A stretch of 64,000 nucleotides of DNA, from NCBI GenBank assembly GCA_030549205.1, contig JAUKTV010000003.1, positions 1,426,001 to 1,490,000 on the forward strand, given 5' to 3'. The stretch comes from Apiosordaria backusii (Eukaryota; Ascomycota; Sordariomycetes; Sordariales; Lasiosphaeriaceae). The notes under the pieces were generated by a model. It searched no databases. It was not told where the DNA came from and worked only from the letters and a program-made list of their open reading frames with translations. Shown one piece after another: positions 54,233 to 64,000 of this stretch; position 1 is the first letter of the stretch, and every line of letters begins with the position of its first letter. A program made the position numbers and the translations under genes.

Positions 54233-56085
54233 ACCTTTTAGTATTTGTCGATACCGATAGTATTCTTATTTTAATAAAAATAAAGAAGGTACGTAAAGCT
54301 AAGTTTAAGATATTTATTAAATAGTAATAATATATCCTTTTTTAAAACCTTTTTAGTAAATACTGTTTATAATAATTTAATTATAAAGTACTATATCTCT
54401 TTAAATTTAAAATTCTTATATACTCCTTACTTTATTAATTTTTTATTATTTATTATAGTTATAGTAACTTTAAATAATATTATAATAAATTTAAATATTT
54501 AATAGATTTATATTAACGGTAATACTAATATTGTAAAAGTAATAAAACCCTGAATTATTTAATATTTTACCTTTAAGCTTTTTAATTTTACCTTTAATAG
54601 CTTTAAAAAAACTTTAAAAATTTAATCCTATATTCTATAATACTTAATAAAAAATAAAACTACCTTTACTTCCTTTTAAAAAATCCCGAATTTTACCGAA
54701 ACTTTATTTAAATTACAGGCGTTTTTAACTTTATTAGTTTAACTTAAACGATCCTTTAGGCTTATATTAAGTAAATATTACCCTATTATATTTTTTAAAA
54801 TCGACGAAACTTATAAAAATATTAAAATTTACTTTATAATAATATTATTAATAATAAAATAAAGAAGAAAGCGCTTTAATAGTTAAATGTACTTTTTAAG
54901 TTTTTAATAAATATAGGGATTAGCTTTTATACTTTAAAGGTTAGACTTTTAATAAGCGTAATTTTTAAATTTTAAATTAATACCGGTACTTCTTTTTTAA
55001 ACCGTCTTTTAATAAAGATACCTTACTTTATTTTCAGTTTATTAAGGTTAGATCTTTTAATACTTTATAGGGTTACTTTAAGATTGTAATATATATTTAA
55101 GATTTAAACTATAGATTAAGATATAAAGGTAATGTCAGGAGGTTTCTATACGTTAGAGTGTAAGGCTAGGCAAATGGTTTGTGCTGCGATGGCGATGCGT
55201 TTACGACAGGTATACGATAATAGTGCAATATAGGTATATTATTCCACCTACACTAAACTCTGGCCTTCCTAGAATCCTAAGTCTACCCTACTACCCTATA
55301 TACCTTACCGGCAACCTAGGCTTAGCCACTTCCTTTAAAGACCTCTTTCCGCTATAGGATCCTATAGCTCGCTCTAATCTAACTGTTAGTTAGATATATA
55401 TATAGGCATTTAGCTATCGTAACTATATTGCTTATACTATACCGACAAATCCCGAAAGGTCTTATTAAAAGCCAGCTAATAGATACTACTGCCTTAGCCT
55501 AAAATTACTATTCCTTAGGCCTTCTAAATTACACCTTAATAAAGCCTCCCTCCTTTTAAATTCCTATCATTAAAAACTGCCCTTAATTCTTTTATAATAA
55601 TAGGTTAAATTAAAAAGGTTAAGTAACTAACAGAACTACAGTAAGCCTAAGTATAGAAGGATCGGCTTTCCCTTATAGGTATAGTAGTAATAGCAGTTAG
55701 AAAAAAGGGGAAAGTATAAAAGGAACTATAAAAAGCAACGCTAATAGATCGTAAACAGAGCACTTCTATATTACAGATAAGGCCTAGGAATATATTTATA
55801 AGACCAAGGGTCTTTATAATGGTAGTAAATCCTTAATAAATATACTATAGGAACTTAAAGAAAGTACTATTAAATAGAAGTATAGAGGGAAGAAAGGAAG
55901 TATAGAAACGTTAAATAGGGTTAAAGAAGAAAAGAGGAAGTAGAAGAGAAAAAGTTAATAAACCTCCTTTTCTTAATTACCTTAAGGTAGTATTTACAGT
56001 ATTTATAAACTATCTACTTATAAAGAATACAAATAGAGGATTTTTTTATTAAGTAGTTCTTCTTTATAATAATTGTTAAGATAGG
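54233..56085. repeat. TA-rich, RIP-mutated repetitive DNA
   Basis: Very AT-rich, full of TTA, TAA and TAT triplets and stop codons in all frames, as expected from CpA-to-TpA mutation of repeated DNA. The identity of the original element could not be read. The part at 55130-55330 is less mutated. Confidence 0.75.
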
Positions 56086-56393
56086 TGTCTCACAGGCCTA
56101 TAGGTATAGACCTGTGCAGGGAACGGCGCAGAACACTGAGAGTGAAGAGGGCTTTGTCTGCAGCATACGACAGTGACTGAGCACTGAAGGAATATGGATT
56201 ACAGGGGCGACGCCCTGCAATATATAGAAGGTAGGCACTGTAACATAGGCTTGTGAGGCACTGTAAGATGTGGTGAACCAGTATATTGAATTGACTTATT
56301 AGCTAGGAAAATATCACAGTGAACAGTCGCGAGGGACAAGACCTATTATAGGTCTTTAGCCCTGTATTGCTCTCCAAACCTCTCTCCGTTCCA

Positions 56394-56525
56394 GGGCCCG
56401 AATGCCCGTTGAGTCCGCTAGCTGCAGGGCCTGAATGCCCGTTGAGTCCGCTAGCTGCAGGGCCTGAATGCCCGTTGAGTCCGCTAGCTGCAGGGCCTGA
56501 ATGCCCGTTGAGTCCGCTAGCTGCA
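56394..56525 (+). repeat. 33-bp minisatellite, four units, within the LTR
   Basis: Unit GGGCCTGAATGCCCGTTGAG followed by TCCGCTAGCTGCA, four nearly identical copies (the first has CCCG for CCTG). The other LTR has three mutated copies, which accounts for most of the LTR length difference. Confidence 0.95.
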
Positions 56526-56548
56526 GACTTGGCCGGCCGGCCAAGTCT
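56525..56548. repeat. Perfect 24-bp palindrome in the LTR
   Basis: AGACTTGGCCGG followed by CCGGCCAAGTCT, directly after the minisatellite. It could form a cruciform or bind a dimeric protein. In the other LTR it is broken by RIP-type changes. Confidence 0.95.
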
Positions 56549-59500
56549 GACTGTTGGGTGCGCTAGCCGGAAGCCGTTACAGGGTTCAGGGCGCTAACGT
56601 TTCACCGTTGCAGTGCGCTAACCGCCCGGGGCTTCGGGCTGCTTCAGGGGTCCGAAGACCACTGTAATTGCCGTGGCAGAGTGTTGGTGAGCGCTGTGAT
56701 TCCAAGCCATTGGTTGTTGTTGGCCCTGTAGGTTACAGGCCAGAATACACTGTAAAGTCCACAACTAAGTGCTGTATTTCAACATTAGACTTAATTTAAA
56801 CTATAGTATATATTAAAGTACCAATTAATTGTTAATATAGGTATTGATTAAAGGGGCTTATAAAGGTTTTAGGCCTATTGCCTTTATTTATAATTCCAAG
56901 GTTTAGTAAAAAGGGAGTTAACTTAATACTAATTCTAAAGTACTTAACTGTCTTTATAATATAGGCCTTTTAGTAGATCTAAAGGTACTATTAAGGCCTA
57001 TTACGTTTAATTTAAATACTAAGGAAGTAATAAATAGGACCTAAATCTTTAATATTATAATGCTTTCCTATAGCATTCTTTAAAGCTTAAAGCTATAGAA
57101 GCTTAAGGCCTATAATTAAGTAGTCGTTAATATAACTGATAATAAAGATCTTATAGTCTAAGTAAAAATAGATAGCTATATTAAAGATAAAGTGCCTAAA
57201 ACTTAAGGCCTAAGTTATTATAAAGACCTTTTATTATTAAAAATAAGAAGCTTATTTTAAACTATATAAGGATTTCTTTAATAAAATAACTTAGTCTTTA
57301 ATAAGGTTCTATTTAACTACCTTTAATAGTATTATAGTACTGGCATTATTATAAGTAAACTTAGATAGTTCTTATAGAATTTCGATATAGATATTAAAAT
57401 CGGTTTTTAAATTTAAAAAGGCTTTTATAAAGTCTACCTACTTTAAATCCCAATTAAATATAGCTATAAAGGCCAGTATAATTCTTTAAGTTAAAGGCCT
57501 TATAATAAAAGTATAAGTTTATTTAAAATCGATTTTAAAGGCCTATTAGAAACCTTAAATAATCAATTAGGCCTTAAACTTTATTATAATGCTCTATAAA
57601 TTCTTTTTATCTTTAAATACTTAGTAATTTATAATAGGCTTCTTTTTAATTTAAAATCAGCAGATAAAATAGAAGGTCTTAGTAATAAAAAGTTAATATA
57701 ATTTAATAAAGATAGCCTATAATTACTATTCCTTTTTAAGGTATTTAAAGGCTTACTTAAAGGTATTAGGCTTTAAGGCTTTTATAAAATAGTACTTTTT
57801 ATAGTAAAGAACTAAGTAAAAAATAAACTTACTATAATCTATATTATTTATAGATATAAATTCCTTATATTACTTTTATAAGGCCTAAAGTAGAAGGATT
57901 TTAATAATAATAGAAGGTACTATAAGTATTAGAATTATAGGCTTAAATAGCAATTAAGTAGGTAATATAAAGAATAATTTAAATACTAAGGAACTAGAAA
58001 TTAGTAAAATAAAAGGACTGTAAATAAAGAGTTTAAAGACTTAAATAGTAGTATCTTCCTTTAACTTATTAAAGCAGTTAAAGACCTTTAAAGGACCTAT
58101 AAGGCTTAAAAGACCTATAATCTAAACCAATAGGTTCTTATAAAACTTAATAAAGCTAGTTTTAATAACTTTATTTAAGCTTAAGTAAATTAAATAGGTT
58201 TAATAATCTAGAATAGCTATAAGTCTTCTTTTAATTTTTTAAAAGATAAGCTTAAAACCTATAGTTTAATCCTTAATAAAGATATATACTATAACCTTAA
58301 TACTTATAGCTTTATAATTTAAAAGGTTTAATTAATATAGCGTTTAAAAAGATAATAGTTTATTATAAAAGGCTTAATAGGGTATAAGATCTTTAAAGCT
58401 TTAGGCTATATAGTTAATAATTTCTATTATAGAAATAGCTATATATCTTTAGAAAGTAATAAAAAGGCTTAAAGCTAAAATAGTAGCTTTAAAATAGTTT
58501 AAAATAACTTTAATAAAGTACTTAATTAGGCTATTTTAATTAGAAGTTTTAAAGTTTAATATACTAAAGCCAATGCCCTTTTTAATAAAGTAGATATTTA
58601 AAGAAAGGACTTTTTTTCCTCTATTGTAATAAAAGTAAGTAGGATATTACTAGAAGGTATTTTTTAGGCCTTTAAATAGTAAATAAAGTACTATAATAGT
58701 ATTATCTTTAATAGCTAATAGCTTAAGAAATCGAAAATAGGTCTTTTAATCTATTATAACTAAGCTATAAGACTTCTTTAATAGTAGAATAGGTTTAATA
58801 ATAATAATATCCTCTTTTAAATAGCTTAGAGTAAAAGGAAGGTCTTAAATAGGATTCTTAAAAGGCCTTTAAAGGATTTTTATAACGTTATAGCTTTTAT
58901 AAACTAAATCCTTAGGCTTAACCTTCTATAAGTTAGGTATATCCTTAATAATAAGAAAGGTCTTTTTTAAAAAGTTAAGACCTATATACTTAAGCTATAT
59001 ATATTAAAAGATAGTTAATTAAACTAAGGCTAGTAAAGGTTTATTAGGATCTTTAAAAGACCTATTCCTTTTTAAAAAGTTAAAGGCTTTAAAAGAAACC
59101 TTCTTTAAAATTTTAAAAGCTTTAAAGGCTTTAAAGAAAGTAAAGTAATTACTAAAGTACTATTAGTAAGATATTTCTAGTTAAGGTTAGTCTTTAAGGT
59201 TAAAGTAAAATTCTAATCTTTTAAAATTTAAAAAGATAATAAAATTATAGTTATTATCGATAAGCTTTTAATTATATAGGACTCTTTTAATACTATATAG
59301 GCAGTCTTTATTAATAATATTCAGTAGAAAAGTAAGAATAAAGAAGATCTTAGTAAAGCTAATAGCTAAAAAATAGGCCCTATTGTTATAAATTTTAGTA
59401 AAGAATTGGACTTTTATAATACCTTTACTAATAATTTTTATAAAACTACCTTCTATAGTTAAAGGCTTAACCTTTACTTTAATAAGGTTAATAAAAAGGT

Positions 59501-61186
59501 TTTTATTATTATAAATATAGACTGTAAACTTAATATTAAAGAGCTAAGCTTCTTTTAAAGCTAAGTTAGTATAATTAGTTAAAGTAATAGATATAAAAGG
59601 CAGGACCTTAATAGATAGGGATGCTATAGACTTAACAAAGCTATAGTATTTATAAAGTATAGTTAGTTTTAAAGGTTTAATATTATAAAAGCTTATATTA
59701 AAGTTAAAGCCTATTATAAAAGAAATTTCCTTAAAATTTCCAAAGTCTTTAATATCCTCTTTCTTCTTATCTCCTTTTTTCTTTTTCTTCTTTTTAATAA
59801 GCCCAGGCTTTATAAGGTTTTCTATAAAGGTATTTAAAGCCTTTAAGGTTTTAAAATCTTTAATAAAGATAGTATAGGAATAAAGTATAAAAAGGGCTTA
59901 AATAACTGTAGTATTAGAAATATAGGTTTTAATTAAAAGCTCCTTCTATAAGAATTCCAGTATAAGATAGTAAAAATAGCTAAAATTGTACTTATTTTAG
60001 TAAATTAAAGCTTTAAAGTATTTATATTATAGTAGAAAACTTCCTTTTAATAAGCTTAAGTAGTAATTAACTTAGTCGATAAGCTAAATTATAATACTTA
60101 AGCTTTAAAGCCTTATAATAAAGGTATTAAACTTAGCGTTGTATTTAACTACTTTTAGTAAACTATCGAATTTAATAATATAGTAAGCCCTATAGAGCTT
60201 ATTTTAAAGGATAGCTTAAATAAGGATATACTAAGTTTATAATTATTAGAAAAGGGCTATTAAGAAGTTTTTAACCTCGATAGTAAGTAGTAGGCCTATT
60301 TATAGGATATTCCGAATAGTAAGAAAAAAGAAGGCTTTTAAATTATTATTTAGTAAATTAGTAATTAACTTAGGCTTATTTATAAATTTAAAGAAGTTTA
60401 AAACCTTTATTTAAATAGTAAAAGCCTAATATTAAAAGCGTTAGTTCTTAAAATTTAAAGGCTTTTATTCTTTAATAAGGTAAAAGATCTATTTATTAAA
60501 ATCCTTTATTAAAAGTATAATAGTTTCTTAAGTAGTTTAACTTAAAGAAAGTGCTATAATAGGTATAGTAATAGAGGCCGATAGACCTATATAAGTTAAA
60601 GTAATTGAAAATAAAGATAGTATAAATAGGTTTATAGAAGGTTTAGAAAAAGACTTAAAAGGGTTTAAAGCAATATATTTTAATAAAAGGCGAATGTTAA
60701 AATTATCGATATAGGTATTGACTTGGTTAATTTTAATACTTAAAGCTTTAATTTAATTAATAAAACCTACTATAATAACCTTAATCCTATTATTAAAGGT
60801 AACTATAAGGTTATTCTATAACTGTTAAAAGTATTAAATAAAGTTAAGGCCTTTAAAAAGGTTAAAAGTCAATAAAAGGCTAAAGGTCTTTAAAGCTTTA
60901 AGGCTTATAAAGGGGTTATATATATTTTTATCTTTTATAGTAAACGAGGTTAAAGGCTTAAAAGAGAAGTAAAAGTACTATTGGAAGTATTAGAATATTG
61001 TTTTTTAAGTCTTTAGCGTTTAAAAAGGAAGTAAAAGTATTATTAGAAGTGTTAAAATACTATTTCTTAAGTCTTTAATAGCTTAAAATAAATAGAGCTT
61101 ATAGGATAGGTATTATTGTAAAGGCTATAAAATAAAGAAATTTACTTAAATAGTATAAACTTAAGCTTATAATCTATTAAAATAAA

Positions 61187-61854
61187 TATCTTATAAGCCT
61201 ATAGGTATAAACCTATATAAAGAACGGTATAGAATATTAAAAATAAAGAGGGTTTTGTCTATAGTATATAATAGTAGTTAGGTATTAAAGGAAGGTAGAT
61301 TATAAAGGCAATGCTTTATAATATATAAAAAGTAAATACTATAATATAGGCTTATAAGGTATTGTAAAATGTAGTAAACTAATATATTAAATTAACTTAT
61401 TAATTAGGAAAATATTATAGTAAATAATTGTAAAGGATAAGACCTATTATAGGTCTTTAACTTTATATTGCTTTTTAAACCTTTTTTTATTTTAAGGCTT
61501 AAATATCTATTAAGTCCGTTAATTACAAGGCTTAAATATCTATTAAGTCTATTAACTGTAAGGCTTAAATACCTATTAAGTCTGTTAATTATAGATTTAG
61601 CCGACTAGTTAAGTTTAACTATTAAGTACGTTAGTTAGAAGCTATTTATAGGGTATAGGGCATTAACGTTTTACTATTGCAGTATATTAAATTGTCCGGA
61701 GCTTCGGGCTACTTTAAAGGTCTAAAGACTACTGCAATTGCTATAATAAAATGTTAGTAAGCGCTATAATTCTAAGCCATTAATTGTTATTAGCCCTGTA
61801 AGTTATAGGCTAAAATACACTGTAAAGTCCACAACTAAGTGCTGTATTTCAACA
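61187..61854 (-). repeat. LTR (higher-coordinate copy), heavily RIP-mutated
   Basis: Aligns end to end with 56086-56784, but a large share of C and G positions have become T and A. The last 45 bp (GTAAAGTCCACAACTAAGTG...) are unchanged, as is a central CGGAGCTTCGGGCTAC block. Confidence 0.8.
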
Positions 61855-64000
61855 GATTATAAGGTAAATACTAGGCTTACGTTACCTTATTAGGTTTTCT
61901 AGAGGCCTATAAGGTTTAAATTTGCACCTGCTATTAAATTTATTATACTGTAAGGTATGTAAAAATTAGGCCTAATAGGATACTAAAGGCCTATAAGTTA
62001 CAAGCTTACGAGAGTTAGAAATAGCCTTTTACTTTAACTGTGGTTAGGTAGGTAGTTCTGTAAATCCTAAAGGCAGGTAAAAAAGTAAGAAGGTAAAGCG
62101 ACCTTCTTAGTTACTATTGCTATTAGTAGTTATAGTAATTAACTATATAAAATAGAGCCTATTTTTTAAAGCTTTTAAGTACTATAAACCTAGCCTTCTT
62201 ACTATATAAGCAAACTATAGCTAAAGCCCTAGTTAAAAACGGTACTAAACTAAGGTCTTAAAGCCCTATAGGATGCTCTAATAGTAAGTATACTAAGCCC
62301 TCTATAAATTTAAAAATATAAGATACTAAGCCTAGGCAGGGGTCTTTTAGGGGAGAAGAATTAGCAAATTCTTACTATATATAGGCTTTTACTATTTAAT
62401 TAAGGAAGTAAGAGGCTTAGATTTAACAGTTATAAGGCACTATAATTAAAGTAGTAAAGTAAATTAAGCTTTTAATAGTAGCTTAAAGCGCTTTAAATTG
62501 GCCTAAGGCTACTGTAATTGCTCCTTTAATGGTAGCTAAAGCTATATACTTAGAAGCTATAGTGGCCTATTAATTAAAGCTTAGGGCTAATAGTAGTTCT
62601 ACTAAGGTCCTTTATATTACTATAGCTATTAAGATAATTAAAAAAGTCTACGAATTCCCTGCTAATTAAAGACTTATAGGCCTTGAGAATTTCGATCTAT
62701 AAAAATAAGGCTTAAATATTATACTATATACTATCGATATAGCTATCTTTATAGAAGACCCTATTATAGTAGCCTATTAAAGTAATGCTGAATAGGCTTT
62801 ACTATTAATATTACTTTAAAATAGTATAGCCTTAAGCTTTTAAGCTTTTATTTTATAGTAAATAAACCTTATTAAAGTTTATAAACTGCTTATTTAAAGG
62901 TATTTTTATAACGCTAAATTATAGTAAAAGAACCTTTATAGGAAATACTACTTTCTAAACTTCTACTAATTTATAGACTCTTTAGTAAACTTAAATATTA
63001 AGTTTTTTAATACAATTAGCTAGCTTATATTAACTAGTATCGATCTTTAAGCTATAGATTAAGTAAATTAATATCTATAGACTATAGAAAAGAGCTTTTT
63101 ATAGTAAGTTAAACGGTAATAGAGCGTTATATAGACCGCTAAAGCGTTAGGCTAAAATATAAATACTATTGACCTAAGCTTTTTAATAGTAGACCTATTA
63201 AAAGAACAGTATATTCTAACCTCTACTATTATTAAAGGTATAGCTTATAAAAGTAGAAAAGGCCTTTATAAAGGTATTAAAAAGAAGGTTTTTTTAAGTA
63301 AAAAGCTTAAAAGTAATAGTAATAGTAGCCTTACTGGCCTTAGTAACTTTCCTTAAAAGAAAAAGAAAAAAGGCTTTAAAAGGCTTAAAGGCCTTAAAGA
63401 AAGGCCTAAGGTTAAAAATTCGTTTATCTATATAATAAGCTTTTATAACTTAGCTTTAAAGGTCTTTAAAGACTTTAATAGTAACGATAGTAATAAAGGT
63501 ACTTATATAGTATCTATAGAGCTTACTAAAGGCATTAAAAGCCCTAAAGGCAAGGCCTTAATAGCATTCTCTTTAAAGGATACCCTTCTATATAATACTA
63601 AGTCTACTAACTATATTATTAATAGTCGAAAATAGTTTATTAACTATAAGCTTAATAATAGTTTATTAAGGACAATTTATATAGAAGAAGGTCTTTTAAT
63701 ATTTAAGGGCTTTAAAACTACTATATTTACAGTACTTTTATAAAAAGAACCTTCTAAATATACTAAACTTAAGCTTAAAAATACTTTATATATTCTTTAA
63801 TTTAACATTAACCTTTTTAGTAATATACTATACTATAAGGTTAGCGGTTAGGTTAAAAAGAAAGTACTGTATAGGTTTAATAAGGCCTCGATAGCGGTAT
63901 TTGATTTTAAGGCTTTAGGCTTCTTTTTAAAATTACAGAAGGTAAAGAAGCCTATTATTTACTATAATATAAGTTTCAACGTTACTAGTCGGAAGTGAAA
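61855..64000 (+). mobile_element. Second copia-like element, gag-protease part, runs off the window
   Basis: On the plus strand, with only RIP-type stops, 62880-63990 reads as a copia gag-pol: LVNLNIKFFNTIS in gag, a Lys-rich linker near 63350, then NYIINSRK and FINYKLNNSLLRTIYIEEGL, and LKLKNTLYIL-FNINLFSN, equivalent to the protease/gag-pre-integrase boundary. A possible zinc-knuckle relic (FNCG near 62030) precedes it. It differs in sequence from the minus-strand element and has the opposite orientation. Its LTR is not identified; it may be the target into which the minus-strand element inserted. Confidence 0.6.

Larger units (their letters stand above)
56086..56784 (-). repeat. LTR (lower-coordinate copy), nearly unmutated
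   Basis: 699 bp, GC-balanced, with four 33-bp minisatellite units (56394-56525) and a 24-bp palindrome (56525-56548). For a minus-strand element this is the 3' LTR. Confidence 0.8.
56086..61854 (-). mobile_element. Ty1/copia-like LTR retrotransposon, RIP-mutated
   Basis: Two direct repeats of 699 bp (56086-56784) and 668 bp (61187-61854) flank 4.4 kb of TA-rich sequence. Read on the minus strand the LTR runs TGTTGAAATACAGCACTTAG to AGACA (TG...CA ends). Coding traces place it on the minus strand: a long open stretch at about 59518-59270 reads YIYNNKNLFINLIKVKVKPL, then AISFTKIFFILTFLLNII, matching the region after the protease active site of copia polyproteins; a Lys-rich gag-like part lies at higher coordinates and pol remnants at lower ones. 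The interior is full of stops, so the element is dead. A 5-bp target duplication is not evident. Confidence 0.75.

Noticed and set aside
56356..56597. Repetitive ORFs on both strands (LADSTGIQALQ and AAGPECPLSP units)
   Set aside because: Chance translations of the 33-bp minisatellite in the LTR, which is a whole multiple of three.
56081..61859. 5-bp target duplication of the copia-like element
   Set aside because: ATAGG on the left and GATTA on the right do not match; RIP may have erased it, so none is claimed.
1..64000. CRISPR array, bacterial operon or ribosome-binding-site signals
   Set aside because: The window is eukaryotic with spliced genes; the tandem repeats seen are minisatellites without unique spacers.

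Overview
This is filamentous-fungus (ascomycete) nuclear DNA, most likely Sordariomycetes and probably Sordariales. Evidence: many 46-136 nt introns of GTRNGT...CTRAC...YAG type, a housekeeping set typical of Pezizomycotina (Sec7, pyruvate dehydrogenase E2, RNA polymerase III Rpc31, an FG nucleoporin, Fip1), a Zn2Cys6 regulator, and a right-hand tail mutated to TA-rich sequence in the way repeat-induced point mutation (RIP) does. All functional names rest on motif recognition by eye; no database search was run.

Layout. (1) 0-28 kb is ordinary, GC-balanced core genome: two related secreted cysteine-bearing proteins (352-1299 and 4175-5467, both minus), a fungal transcription factor (5942-8789, minus), pyruvate dehydrogenase E2 (12240-13703, minus) divergent from the Arf-GEF Sec7 (14984-20598, plus), an Hsm3/PSMD5-like proteasome chaperone with a homopolymer frameshift (21131-22359, minus) divergent from Rpc31 (22843-23756, plus), and Nup49 (24440-26034, minus) divergent from Fip1 (26461-27576, plus). 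(2) 28.9-37.6 kb is accessory: a 558-residue orphan gene, a 400-bp repeat, two copies of a small CxCGDLH-motif gene (one broken, one inside a 2.3-kb unit with ~170-bp terminal inverted repeats), a 322-residue orphan, and gene relics. (3) 37.8-46.6 kb looks like the 5' part of a Starship-type giant mobile element: a DUF3435-type tyrosine recombinase ('captain', 38285-40086), then a patatin-like protein with a RING finger but no catalytic motifs (40495-43063), a MADS-like protein (43332-43916, minus) and a ferric reductase (44382-46608). Captain, patatin-like and ferric reductase genes are the recurrent gene set of Starships. (4) 47-53.8 kb holds an F-box relic, a nuclear-type orphan, small orphans and a decayed multi-exon gene. 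(5) 53.9-64 kb is a transposon graveyard: a LINE RNase H fragment that grades into RIP-like DNA, a complete but mutated Ty1/copia-like element on the minus strand (56086-61854) whose two LTRs are very unequally mutated, and the gag-protease part of a second copia-like element running off the right edge.

The strongest candidate for an undescribed system is the captain/patatin-like/MADS-like/ferric reductase block. Its three plus-strand genes have splice phases that close into uninterrupted frames, so the element's 5' end appears gene-intact, yet the patatin domain has lost both its oxyanion loop and its nucleophile elbow while keeping a perfect RING pattern. The sequence just upstream of the captain also occurs, diverged, 6.7 kb to the left without a captain. 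The right end and target-site duplication of the element were not found.
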